NCBI GenBank assembly: GCA_049999765.1
Contig: JBNGIQ010009258.1
Coordinates: 1-21,727, forward strand
Reading direction: 5' to 3'
Length of the DNA: 21,727 bases
DNA from: Phaeoceros laevis
Taxonomy: Eukaryota > Anthocerotophyta > Anthocerotopsida > Notothyladales
Positions 1 to 10,452 of this stretch are shown one piece after another. How positions within the stretch are numbered: position 1 is the first letter of the stretch; each line of letters starts with the position of its first letter. The notes beneath the pieces were generated by a model, which was not told where the DNA came from, searched no databases, and saw only the letters and a list, made by a program, of their open reading frames with translations. Made by a program: the position numbers and the translations under genes.

Positions 1-3000
1 CCCCCTCCTCCCACCTACAAGTACCCCATCCACTACTGAGGGATTGAGGTTCTCCTCAATAAGAGTCTGAGAGTGCCTGCTAATTGGGCCAGCGGTGCGA
101 CAGCCGATTAGACGGTGTTCCCTCTTCTTCCTTGTCTGCGTTCCTTTTCCCTTTTTGTAGCACTCTCGTCCCATCGGGTTGTTCCAATTAGAGGAACCGA
201 GCTGCCCCAGCAAGCAGTCTCTCTGAGCCTCCTCCTTGGAGACGAAGTCGTTTTGGATGCAGGTCTTTTTCCTGTCTAACTCTTTTCTGCAATCGGGCTG
301 GGCTCCAATCGGTGGATAGAGGGAGGGGGACTGCTGGTTGTGAGGGAGCGGCAAGCAATTGAGTGGTACGCTGTAGCTGGCTACTAGGCTAAGCTAGCGC
401 TAGGTTAAGTGGCTTTTTTCTGCAATGTCTGTTCCCTCCTCTTTCTTCTCTTCTCCGGCACACAGGTTCCAATTAGAGGAGCAAAACTGTCCCAGCAAGC
501 TGTCTGTTGTAGTTGCTGCCGCTGCTTCCACCTCTGAGGGTGAAAATGTTCATTGTATTGCCGAAGGCGATCTTCCCCTGAGTCCCTCTCGTCTGGAGGC
601 AGGCCTAGCTAGCTAGCTACGTTGTACGCAGCTGTGGACGGTTTGTACACAATTGTTAAATAAGTGCAATCGTTATTATGTTTTTCGGACTTGCATCAGT
701 CAGCTGGAAGCAGCCGCAGCAGCAGCGCCTGTTGTGTTAATGCCTTGCTAACGCCGCTTCCTGATGATTCTACAACAACGGAAGTTTCCGGATTGTCAAA
801 TTCCTTGTGTAGCACCGAATAGCTGTGAATTGTGGCGACGGGAAGTGAGCGAAAGCCACTTTTCCAGCCAGCTGAAAGGCGATTGTGCTTTTTGGCAGTG
901 TACCAAGGCACGGCCTTTGAGACCAGACAACAGGGGAGAAATCGGGACTGGTACCCCCTGCCCTGCCCCTCTGCAGCGAGTGCCCTCCCATTCGCACAAT
1001 TGTCCCCAAACCAGAGTTCCGAACCGTACCAGGACAGGGCTGCGGTGAGGCCTCCATTAGCCACCACGACGGACCACGCATGCGGGCTCGACATGCAGTG
1101 TCATGCACCCTACCCATTAATGTACGTCTAATCTAATGCACAAGAGCTAGAGTTTGGGACATTTCACCCTTGGGATCCGCCCACGCACCAAGCACGTCCT
1201 CGCCCCGGCGCGCAACGCAAATTGTCAAATTCTATTTATTTAGGGCGGGCTGTTATTTTTGTCCACTAAACTTGGCAGGCAACCAACTGCCAGCCTGGAT
1301 GCTGCGCGCTCTGCGCCGTGCGCTCGGCTCGTAACCCAACTCTTGTGTCAAAGCGTATCCCTGTTTTGCAAATTTGCATTGTTCGCAGACGTTGTGTTAA
1401 TAAGTTAGCAAACGCGATTGGCTGTTTGTTTGACAAATGAGCGAAGAATGTTGTTTGGTTGTTTGTTTTCTTTTGTGTGTCCGGTCTTGCCGGAAGCAAC
1501 AGCTGAACCAAGTCAGTCCACTCGCTAGACTAGTGATGAAATGGCAGGGTCCCTCGGATGGCGCATGTGAGTACGTCTCGCGGTACGTACGGTTTGCTTG
1601 CATGTGACGAGATGGGGATGGGGATTTGGGACGGTCAAGTCACCTACTACTCACTCACTTACCGGGTCGGGTCGGGCCGGGTCCGGTCGCGTCGCCGCCG
1701 TCGCATCACGGCGTCAACCGGAGGCCATCATCATGCATGTCCTGCACCCCTGGATTCGCATGCACTTACTTCGGGAAGGCCAGGGCCAGGCGTGTATTCT
1801 ATACACATACTACTGTATGGCTATACCATGGACCATGGAAGGGATGGGTCGTGCATACGTGCCACGCACCGCAGCGCCGAGCTCCACCGACTCCCGGTCC
1901 GGTCACCAGCCGGTGGTGTCACGTACAGCCCCTGCCATTGCCAGCCAATTCAAGTTGGTGCACAATCCCTTTTTCTCCCTTTGGTGCCGCGACTCGTCGG
2001 CGCCAACGGGAGATGCGCCCCTGCCCGTGCCTCTGCCCGTGCTCCTCCCTGCCAAGCGTCGTGACTCCTCTGTTCGTCCGTCCGTCCGATCGTCACCCAC
2101 GCCGGCCGTGCCGTGTGAATGCAATCATCCGTCCGTCTTTCCGGCCGGGAGTCGGGAGTGGGCCGGGCCGGAAAGAGCCCGGTAGTAGGCAGGTGCAACC
2201 GAAATCGGTAGACAGTTTGCGCGCTCATCACCACTGTGCGTTGTGTCGGTTTCGGTGCCCGCAAATCCGTTAGGGTTGAGGCTGGGCGCACGGGCAGCGT
2301 GGACGGGCCGGACGATCTCGTCGGCAACGCGCGCGAGGTATCGTCCCACCCGCCTCTTTTTGTATGACTTTTGGAGATGGTGGGTTCGTGTGTGGAAAGC
2401 CGCGCTGGTGGCCGGCCTCGGGAAACGCTGGGCAAATGCCGCACACAAAATACAAGCTCTATGTTGTGCCTTTGGTATCCAGCCCGACGTACGGCCAGGA
2501 ATTTGGGGCAAACTTGGCTGTTGCTTGTGCTGTGCTTGTGGCACACATAAAATGTCAACCGCCGGCCTTTTTTTCGTTGGAATTTGGGCCTTCGCATTGG
2601 GCAATAAGATATTTCGGAATTCCAAGACGCGTCCAATGATATGGCTGCAAACAACAAGCTGCCTTTGGTTAGTTGGCAGTATGTGATGTTTTAGGGCATC
2701 TTGTATGAGCTTCTCATTAAATATCGAATTTCTTGAAGGATGAGGCACAAAGTCCGGCATGCAAAAGTAGAGGCGTCAATGAAAGCCTGAACACCGTTGT
2801 AAAAGTACTGGTTGAGTATTGCAAGAGACACACCCTACCTTGTGTAGAGGAGTTTATTTATGGTGGTTGGAGTTAAAATGGGTAAGAAAAGGGAGGAAGG
2901 CCATCATCAAATGAAAGGTGATTTAGATATAAAATATATATAGCAGTTATGAAATAAATGAGAGCAACCTTCTACCAAATGGTTAGGTGTGTGTTAGCTT

Positions 3001-3056
3001 GAGGTGCAAGTGACAATATCACATATATACGAGGAAAGAAGAGAGAGAAAGATGTG
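1..3056. other. Gene-poor left flank, no recognisable gene
   Basis: No protein family is recognised here. About 1550-2450 is strongly GC- and CpG-rich, with simple repeats such as GGGTC/GGGCC and CCGTC runs. Open frames of up to 235 codons occur on both strands there (for example 1558-2273 plus, 1950-2760 minus). They overlap each other in several frames and show no motif, as expected of stop-poor GC-rich DNA. From about 2700 the sequence turns AT-rich. The GC-rich block could be a CpG-rich promoter or 5' UTR of a gene outside the window, but nothing seen decides this. Confidence 0.5.
181..507 (+). repeat. Diverged local direct duplication
   Basis: Bases 181-222 and 466-507 match at 35 of 42 positions, both starting GTTCCAATTAGAGGA and sharing CCCAGCAAGC. 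The pyrimidine-rich stretch upstream of each copy (from about 136 and 425, both containing TGTCTG then TTCC) can also be aligned loosely, so the duplicated unit is probably 80-90 bp. In one frame both copies read VPIRG-x-x-L-x-QQAV, but neither sits in a convincing coding frame. Confidence 0.6.
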
Positions 3057-3069
3057 TTAACCCTTAAGT

Positions 3070-3099
3070 GCCCAACTCTACCGATTGGTAGGGATGGGC
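3070..3099. repeat. Subterminal palindrome of element 1 (imperfect)
   Basis: Nine bases inside the left end lies an imperfect 30 bp palindrome with half-sites GCCCAACTCTACC and GGTAGGGATGGGC. Element 2 carries the same palindrome in perfect form at 14575-14604. Repeats this close to an end are often transposase-binding sites; that role is inferred. Confidence 0.75.
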
Positions 3100-3201
3100 A
3101 TCCCAAGCCGTTCCTGAAAAGTGGAAGTGTTGTTTCAGTATGAAATATAGACAATATGTAAATGATTAGATTCCTCTCCTTCACCTTTCTCCAAATCCAC
3201 C

Positions 3202-4190
3202 TTGTTGCTAAAGGATGGCCTGTACAAAGGATCTCATGTGCCTGTCATGGATGTGGATGTGGCCACACCTAATGTGACCAAACTGCGAGATTTTGTTGCT
3301 CTATTCATGCATACACCCTTGCCGGAAAAAATTGTATACTTTACCAACATTTATGGCAGTAATAAAGCAAGCTTGAAGGGTGGTGCTTGGAGGAATACTT
3401 GTGTTGCTGAGTTGCTGAAATATTTTGCTTGCCTCATATGCATGGGGATAGTGAAGCTGCCTAAAAGGAGTGATTATTGGAGGAAGTGTGCTCATTTGTG
3501 GGTAGTTCCATGTGTGTCCTCAACGCTGACCAGAAATAGGTGGGAGGATCTGATTGCAAATATTCATTTGGTTGACAATGATGCTCCCAAGGAGCAAGTG
3601 GATAGTAGAGACAAGATGGAGAAGGTCTGCTGCTTTGTTGAAGACATCAATGCAACATGCAAGCGGCTGCGAGATTATTCAGCAGATCTAACAATTGATG
3701 AGATGATGGTACTTTGCAAAGAGTAAGTTTGCAAAGGTTGTCGCTTACATGCTTAAGAAACTAGTGAAACGGGGGCTGAAGTGGTGGATGTTGTATGATG
3801 CAATCACAAAATATTGCTATTCGTTTGTCCTATACCTTTGGAAAGACAAGGATAAGGTGCTGCCTTCTGGATCAGGTGCAGCTGTTGTTGACAGCCTAAC
3901 TAAAGATCTGCAGCCTTAAGGTTATCATGTATTCACTGATAACTTTTTTACTAAGGTCCAGGTGTTGATAGAGCAGCTTCAAAGGGGTATTTTTGCCTGA
4001 GGAACCAGCAGAAATAATCGAAAAGATTAGGCTGTGTCCATAGGGTTTGCCTGTTCTCAGAGTGGTTTGCATTCTAAGGGTAAGGTGGACCTTTGCAATG
4101 GAGGATGCACATGAGTCGGGCCATATGTGCAATGACATGGAAGGATAGCAAGTTCGTAAATTTGTTGTCTTCAGCATTGTCACCATATGG
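3202..4190 (+). pseudogene. piggyBac-type transposase pseudogene (DDE_Tnp_1_7 family)
   Basis: The family is a TTAA-specific cut-and-paste transposase of the DDE/D type. An open block of 174 codons (3202-3726) matches the N-terminal half of the domain, ending near the TIDEMM segment. The coding signal then shifts frame to the phase of 3725, giving the VKRGLKWW stretch and the first catalytic-Asp region (YDAITKY, Asp at 3797-3799). A TAA at 3917-3919 interrupts it. The same frame then carries the second Asp motif FTDNFFT (Asp at 3938-3940), further stops, and a GTSRNNRK segment typical of the family. The third Asp motif, WKDSKFV (Asp at 4144-4146), lies in another frame. The C-terminal cysteine-rich region and about 100 N-terminal residues are not seen. 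At least one frameshift and several stops make it non-functional. The family call is firm; exact limits are approximate. Confidence 0.85.
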
Positions 4191-4552
4191 ATCTAATTGC
4201 ACAGTGGAGAGATGGCCTTTGGCAAGTGATGCCTTGAGTACCTGCCTGAGTAACGATTCAACTGTGAGGGCATGCGTGATGGCGCGCCATCACTCATGTG
4301 ATGGCGTGTTCGCCATTTGTAGAAGGTTGAACACGTCTGTTGATGGTGCGGCGTGACGTGAAACACTGCATACTAGGACTAAATATGAATACACATTACA
4401 GGGTCGGGAAAGTAAAATCAGGTTCGGAATAGGTTTGATAAGCAAGGGGTGAGCAACGTGGAACTAAGATGAACTCGGTACACATCTCATAAGAATCCTC
4501 CATTAGGTGCGCGTTTCGTTTCGGTCGAAACTCGCGGTCCTTTATGGGTTAA

Positions 4553-5520
4553 GATGTTTGGCCAATGTTTCCTACATATTATCTCCCTCCGTGAGGTACA
4601 ACTCTAAATTCCTCTACAGACATAAATGGATTCTAGAAAAAGGAATCTAACATCAATTGAAGAATTGAATAACATGTTTTCATGAATCTAGATGGAATAA
4701 AGTTTCCATGAATTCAAGGATCGATTGAAAATGTCAACTACCAAGTAGAACCAAATGAAATAGAAATACATTTCCTTCCAATTCAAGCATTACAGATGTT
4801 TTATGAAGGTGAATCATCTCAATTCTTACTTCTATTAAGATTACGTGGAATCATGCTTGCCATACCTTCTCTACCTTCTCACTTTCTCAGTAATTAGTTG
4901 GACTTTTTCCCCGTTCTGTGCCCAAAAGCAAGCTCTAGAGGAAGAGCATGCCAAAAACCCAATTATAGTAAAAGTGTTGTTATTTCTTTTTGTGGCAAAT
5001 TCTGACACAATTTTAAACAAAGATAGAAGGCACCTATGAACGTGAATTGACATTAAAATGAATTCAATTGCAGCTAGCTCCCCATAAGCATATATTCTTA
5101 CCATCCAAAGTGCACTAAGCTACAACTTTGTTGCAAATGACTGACCTTCTTCGCACCATTCAGGCTATTTGATTTAGCTACTAGGTGCTGTTTTTCAATA
5201 ATTTTGTCGAGGTCCAAAATGCACTTGAATCTTATAAGACAATGTTAGTTCAAAAAGAGGGAAAATTTGGCCTAAGGCTTCCATTTCTCCGCCGGGCGTT
5301 GCTCAAAATCTACATGCCTTTGTCCACAAGTACCCCGTCAATCACTATAAATCACTATAAAAACAATGTCCTTCCTACATACTACATAGTAGCTGTGAGA
5401 ATGAGAATGCACATTAGGAGCATTGCATTTTGAGAATTAGAGCTCGAGTTAGACTATTTTGTTAATATTACATGTTGAATAGATTAGTAAAATATATTGT
5501 TTATGTTGAGATCTCGAGTT
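4553..5520. other. AT-rich intergenic stretch, nothing recognised
   Basis: AT-rich DNA without a recognisable gene, RNA or transposon end. Open frames here (for example 4845-5039 plus and 5185-5433 plus) are under 85 codons and have no family pattern. Confidence 0.5.
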
Positions 5521-5527
5521 ACCAGGC

Positions 5528-5822
5528 AGGTGAGACATATGTGACCAAGTTCTGAACTTTCGGCGAAACAGATAGTGGCATGGCGGAGCGAGCTTCGTGA
5601 GACTGAGAGAGAGAGTTACGAGTTAGGTGAGACATATGTGACCAAGTTGTGAACTTCCGACGAAATAGATAGTGGCATGGCGGAGCGAGCTTCGTGAGAC
5701 TAAGGGAGAGAGAGAGATCAAGTAGGTGAGACATATGTGACCAAGTTGTGAACTTCCGGTGAAATAGATAGTGGTATGGCGGAGCGAGCTTCGTGAAACT
5801 AAGGGAGAGAGGGAGATTGGGA
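5528..5822. repeat. Three-copy ~98 bp tandem repeat
   Basis: Copies start at 5528, 5625 and 5724 (periods 97 and 99), each opening with AGGTGAGACATATGTGACCA. Shared landmarks follow in order: a GTGAACTT-like segment, GATAGTGG, TGGCGGAGCGAGCTTCGTGA, and a purine tail of GA-type repeats whose length differs between copies. The partial motif AGACAGATAGTGG just after copy 3 suggests a truncated fourth unit. A minus-strand open frame across the block (5887-5519) simply reads the repeats and is not taken as a gene. Copies differ at a few positions, so the expansion is fairly young. Confidence 0.88.
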
Positions 5823-5972
5823 GAGACAGATAGTGGTTTGCGTTGCCTGGCTTTGTACCCAAGATACAAGACGACGACTATTGGCAATGCATCCCTCGTA
5901 GTGAGCTTCCGGGGTCCTTACTATAACCATGGTCCACTTCCAAAATTGGGATTCACAAGCTTGACTCCATAC

Positions 5973-5996
5973 TAGTAGTAGTAGTAGTAGTAGTAG
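5973..5996 (+). repeat. (TAG)8 microsatellite
   Basis: Eight perfect TAG units are preceded by TAC and followed by AAAGGTCATGCTAG. The same flanks surround a shorter (TAG)3 at 18368-18393, so this is part of a dispersed repeat rather than an isolated microsatellite. Confidence 0.9.
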
Positions 5997-6017
5997 AAAG
6001 GTCATGCTAGCCGACTC

Positions 6018-6065
6018 CACTCTGGTTTCATACTCAAGTTTCACTCTGGTTCCATACTCAAGTTT
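6018..6065. repeat. 24 bp tandem duplication
   Basis: Two adjacent 24 bp units (6018-6041 and 6042-6065), beginning CACTCTGGTT and ending TACTCAAGTTT, differ at one base (T to C). Confidence 0.9.
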
Positions 6066-7737
6066 CGGGAGATATGGGCCTATATGAAACATGATTGCAG
6101 TGGTTACCCTAGGAGAAGTTTGTGAAGTGTTTAAGAGTATTGTGCATAATCTCGGCATGTGAATTGTGACCTTAATCGGGAAACCTTTGTTGGTGTTAAC
6201 AACATGCATATGTTTGGGTCGTTCGAGATGGTTGGCCTACAATGTATGTTTTTTTGGAGAAATAAAGCATAAGGCATATGTGATATGAAGAAGAAGATGA
6301 AGAATGAATTATGTGCTTGTGGATCAATTAACTACATACTGCAATAGAGATGATCACTTGGTATAATGCGAAACAATGGGTCCTTGCATGCTACAGTGCA
6401 ACGTTTTTTAGTATCCACCCCTTACTTTCATCTATTTTTTAAGTTTGACTGTACGTAAATGGTACTTGTCATATTCAAATATGAAAAAAAAGGGACGAGA
6501 ATGTTCGTCTTGTTGAGAGCTTTTAGAATATGTAAGAATATTTGAAAATGGACGCGTGTCGTGAAAATTACATGCTAAAATGGGATGCAAAGTACTATGT
6601 CCAGGGTTTGGAAAAATTATTTCTGATACTTGTTTTAAGTGCCATTTTTTCCAACTGTACCTATGGGTAGGCCCTCCCACAAAAGTACATTGGTTGGTGA
6701 AACTAAGGCAAGGTAGGAGTACTTTTTTTGAGGGCATTGAGTACTTTTTTTTTACTTTTTTGGATCAGATTGAGGTAATAATTACCCCGTCGTATCTTGG
6801 TTGGGGTAACTAGTTACCCCGTCATTTTACCCCGTCATGAATGGCGCGAAATAAACTAGCTCAGGTGCTCAAGTGCTCAAGTACTCAAGTACTCAAGTAC
6901 TCGCGCAAAAACGACCGACTGTAGCTTGCAAGGACCCCAATGCTCACTTGCATGAAGGCTGCTTAACATCCACCGAGCAAAAGTTAGCATTGACATGCTG
7001 AATAGTAGCAGTAGTAGGGGCCGTACTAAACCGACTCCACATGGGGATCGAGCACTTCGCTGTATTGGTGCCGTCCTAGAGAGAATGTGGAATGTATTGC
7101 CTTTGAACCTTTGCCATTTGCAAGATAGAAAATCCATCCGAAGAGGAAAAAAGAACCGTTACTGTTGGATGGTTGGTAAAACCGATAGGCCTTTACATGT
7201 AGAGAGAGGACACATAGATAAAAAACTAGGGGTCCGGAAAAATCTTCGAGTTACCGCTGAGACAGACTCGGGTTCCTAGATTGTAATGGGGCCTAGAGAT
7301 CGTTGGATGCTAAGATCCATCTATAAGATTATTTTGTATTCAGAATTCATAAACTTATGAGAAATCCACTTAGTGAAGTATGCTTTGGCCATAGTTTTCA
7401 AGGCAAAACTCGAACTTGTGGTTGATGAAATATCTTTGCGGACGTTTATGTACATCATCATTGAGATGTCTCTTGCTTCAGCAAGTTACGTGTGAACTTT
7501 TTTTGAGGACTGAAATCACAGGTTTGAGCAGGTTCTATGCTATCAATTGAATTCCATACGCTTGAAAGTGACTAATGTGGTCTGTGTGTTTATTGCTTGA
7601 CATCCGAGCGAGGTTTTTGAACCCCTTCTCGGTTGAAAAACTAGAGGATATAGCTTTCTTTAGAGTGTTAGAAACGTCGTGAATGGTTAAAAGCTCGTCT
7701 AACGAATGTTTATCACGCGAGCTTGCTGAGTGCGCGG
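6066..7737. other. Intergenic DNA upstream of the hydrolase gene
   Basis: No gene is recognised in this mainly AT-rich stretch. It contains a perfect 18 bp palindrome GGGGTAACTAGTTACCCC (6803-6820), with TTACCCCGTC or close forms repeated around it, and an 8 bp tandem array at 6862-6901. Its right-hand end must include the promoter of the hydrolase gene, but no convincing TATA box or other element was identified. Confidence 0.5.
6862..6901. repeat. 8 bp tandem array, five units
   Basis: Five consecutive 8-mers: CAGGTGCT, CAAGTGCT, then CAAGTACT three times. This is a simple minisatellite with step-like divergence from left to right. Confidence 0.9.
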
Positions 7738-9831
7738 ATGGCAGTACAGTTTAGAGCCTGCTGGTCCCTACTCCCCGCGGTTGGCGTCATTTCCCAGGTT
7801 TGCTTCTTCCCTGTTGTAGTGCGGTGCCCTTCCCAATCCGTGCGTGCCGCAAAGCCCCAAGAATCAGCACTATTGGCTTCATCTTGGACTTGGAATTCGG
7901 GCTCTCAGCTCAGGTAAGTTACCCTGTTCCTTCGTTCCTCGAGGTTGCAACTGGCTGAAGAGTCAGAGCTAAGAACCTCTTTCTGTTTTAGCAAGCTCAA
8001 TTAGCATGGCCAAGCTAGCTGCATTACACAAGAATTGGACGTATGGCTTGGTAATTTTGGTTTTTGTGTAGGTTGTATCCTCGGAGGGGACGAACTCTCA
8101 TGGCAGCTGTCGAGCCCAAGCAGGCCGCAGAAGCTGTCTATACGCACTTGTCCTCAGGTACGTGAAAGATAGGAAACTAACATGCAGATGACGTGCATCG
8201 CGTGCAGGTTCATCAGGTCTGACTTTTTTGCTGTGGTCGATGTCCTTTTCGATCTCAAGGCGATATGCATGACGGAAAGTTAATCTCGTCACTTGAGAAA
8301 TATATCGAGTGTCGTATTGCTTGAACACGACCTGCGATTCCCTTTGTGTGATCAGGGCCAAAATCGAGGAAGAGAGTAGAGATACTGAATGGTAATGGCC
8401 AGAAGCTAGTAGGCTATCTTGATGACGCTAGTTCAGAAGATGTGGTGATCCTCTGCCATGGGTTTCGATCTTCAAAGGTTGTATACTTGTCTTTGTTCCT
8501 TTTGTGAGGTTCCTGAAGGCTGTTTAATCAGCCTGATGTTTGCAGAGACTTCCTCTGACTAGGTATGTTGACAACCCAGGACAGTGGCACCCTCGGAATT
8601 GTGGCAGAGGCTCTCCTTGAAGCAGGCGTCAGCGTGTTTAGATTTGACTTTTCAGGGAATGGGTATGTGCTTGCAGTACCTCAATCAGCATTTGTCCTCA
8701 TTGAAGTAACAGCGTGGTTGGTTGATGATTTCTGCACAGATTCTTGTTGTCAACATGCCCGTTGTTCACTAAAACCACCGTTTTCACTTTGATGAGGTAA
8801 AAGAGACCTTTGCATTCACAATTCGTAACCACCCTCTTCGTTGTGCACCAGAGAAAGTGAAGGTGAGTTTTCTTATGCAAATTTCTGGGATGAGGTAGAA
8901 GACCTTCGCAGCATAGTGCTTCATTGGAGGGGTCAAGGACATAAAGTTCATCAGATTGTGGGGCACAGCAAGGGTATGTGAGCTGTTAGCCGCTCACTAC
9001 GTGTGCATGGGCATCCTACACTAACCTGAAATTGGAAAAATCATACAACCACAATTTTTGTCTACTCCGATGGCTGCTGAAGGGGTGGTGGCTAAAAAAA
9101 TGTTTTAAGTGTCGTTTCCTGCAGGTGGCTCTGCTGTATTGCTCTATGCATCCAAGTATCAAGATGTGAGCACTGTGGTAAACATCAGTGGTCGGTGCTT
9201 CACAGAAAATGGTGTCAAAGAAAGATTGGGAGAAGAAGGCTTACAAGAACTTGAACTAAAAGGATTTTTTGACGTTAATGACCGATTTGGTAGAGTTCCT
9301 GCCGGCATGTGGGACTAAAGTATATCGCAACAATGAAGGATGGTTGCAAAAGGTGACTAACAAGAAGTAATGAGTTTTTGATCCAGGTTCCTACCGCGTC
9401 ACCAGAAAGTGTTTGGAGGACAGGATGGCAATGAACATGAAACTTGAAGTGGTGAAGATACCGGCTAGCTGCAGGTATATAGCTGAGGAGTAGCTTATGT
9501 CTGTTTTGTCTAGCAGTGTAGGACTAGTTTCTTTTGGCGGAGCAACTGCTGTCCGGACCTTTGTATTTTTGCGTCTCGCAGGAATATGGTGATGTTCTAG
9601 TCTGCGCGTCTAATCAGCTGTTTTGATTGTTTTGATAGGGTGTTCACAGTACATGGATCGGCAGATGATGTGGTGTCAGTGGAAGACGCCTTGGAATTCG
9701 ACAGGCTTATTTCAAACCACAAACTGGACATCATTGATGGGGCTGATCATCGATTCCGGTCCCATGTTACTGAGTTGGGACATGGTGTATTGAAATGTGT
9801 TCAAGCAGAAAGGAGTGTAGACGGCTCGTGA
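7738..9831 (+). CDS. Alpha/beta hydrolase (serine aminopeptidase S33-like), probably plastid-targeted
   Basis: Eight exons give an uninterrupted 344-residue protein: 7738-7913, 8072-8157, 8356-8477, 8580-8662, 8852-8973, 9125-9289, 9387-9474, 9639-9831, all with GT-AG introns. Residues 1 to about 80 are rich in Ser, Ala and Arg with few acids, like a chloroplast transit peptide. The hydrolase fold follows: CHGF oxyanion loop (about 121-124), FRFDFSGNG strand region, nucleophile elbow GHSKGG with Ser195, VHGSADD with probable acid Asp290, and GADH with His318, so a full catalytic triad is visible. Spacing and motifs fit the plant esterase/lipase-like branch; substrate unknown. An in-frame ATG at 8100, in exon 2, could give a shorter cytosolic form. 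The exon 6 donor (after 9289) is the least certain junction: it is needed to avoid a stop at 9316 and restores the family's YRVT segment. Confidence 0.85.
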
Positions 9832-10452
9832 CAAATTGTTTAAGTGGCATTGCTCCCTGGTATTTTGGGTTTAGAAAACTATTTTCAAAAGGTTTAGGTC
9901 AGGCAATGGCACTATGGATCTGACACTCAAATTTTCACAATTTTGCAGAAACAATTATCAATTATGCAAAGTTTTAACATGATTCTAGCAAAAAGTTCAG
10001 ATGGCTAGAGTGGTTTAAAAGCTGGTAACTGGAAAATGTTTGTCCCTATGTACTCATACAGATTTTCTGCATCTTACAGGATAACATACACCAAAAATTC
10101 GTTGACTACAGGGTAAGGGTTGCAACAGATATGCCTGTAGCCTGAACTCTGCAAGAGATCTAGGAGAAATGGTACACTTGCATCTTGTGATATAACGTGG
10201 CCGTAGAACTGGGTAGATTCGCTGTTTTCATAGTTCAACGGTCCCAGTAATATCAAACCCCGGTGTCACATCGCTCGGCTTCACAGTGATCTGAGCAACC
10301 TGTCCAAGAATGAGGGAGGTCACTTCCCAACTAATGCCCACAGCAGTTTCTTCTTCTTCGCGGAACTTCTGTCCGGCATGCTGCACATCCTGAGGATTAT
10401 CTGTGGCAGAGGGTTGTCAAGTTGCCAAATTGTGGTCAATCAACATCGCTCC
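9832..10452. other. Convergent 3' region between hydrolase and sugar transporter
   Basis: This holds the 3' UTRs of two convergent genes. On the minus strand, 10389-10228 is an open stretch of 53 codons plus stop that reads like coding sequence (see the alternative-exon entry). Otherwise nothing is recognised. Confidence 0.5.
10228..10389 (-). other. Possible alternative last exon of the sugar transporter gene
   Basis: The main transporter frame ends ...AFSK-V-stop, where the V and stop codons are GTG TAA directly after AAG. AAG|GTGTAA is also a usable 5' splice site (intron from 10458). A CCTCAG acceptor ending at 10390 would remove a 69 nt intron and join in frame to 53 more residues, beginning DVQHAGQKFREEEE and continuing with an alternating hydrophobic segment (ISWEVTSLILGQ, then VAQITVKPSD) to a TGA at 10228-10230. 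The product would be 805 aa. No such C-terminal extension is known to me in this transporter family, so this could instead be a relic of another gene. Confidence 0.35.

Larger units (their letters stand above)
3061..4548 (+). mobile_element. piggyBac-like DNA transposon, decayed, TTAA-flanked
   Basis: A 1488 bp element is bounded by TTAA at 3057-3060 and at 4549-4552, the target duplication that defines the piggyBac superfamily. The left end reads CCCTTAAGTGCCC; the right end, reverse-complemented, reads CCCATAAAGGACC. The terminal inverted repeat is therefore short (CCCWTAA), with different subterminal sequences at each end. It contains a broken piggyBac transposase (separate entry). Both ends recur in a second copy at 13881-14613 in opposite orientation: 3061-3205 matches the reverse complement of about 14470-14613, and the reverse complement of about 4260-4548 matches 13881-14160. 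This confirms both boundaries independently of the transposase. The element is shorter than usual autonomous piggyBacs (about 2-3 kb), so both transposase ends have probably been lost. Confidence 0.88.

Noticed and set aside
1558-2760. Long overlapping open frames on both strands (168 to 235 codons)
   Set aside because: They overlap in several frames within GC-rich, stop-poor DNA. None has a domain, targeting signal or codon pattern that favours one frame.
5519-5887. Minus-strand 122-codon frame with repeated peptide units
   Set aside because: It is a translation of the ~98 bp DNA tandem repeat. The 97-base period breaks the peptide repeat in the third unit, so no protein repeat was under selection.
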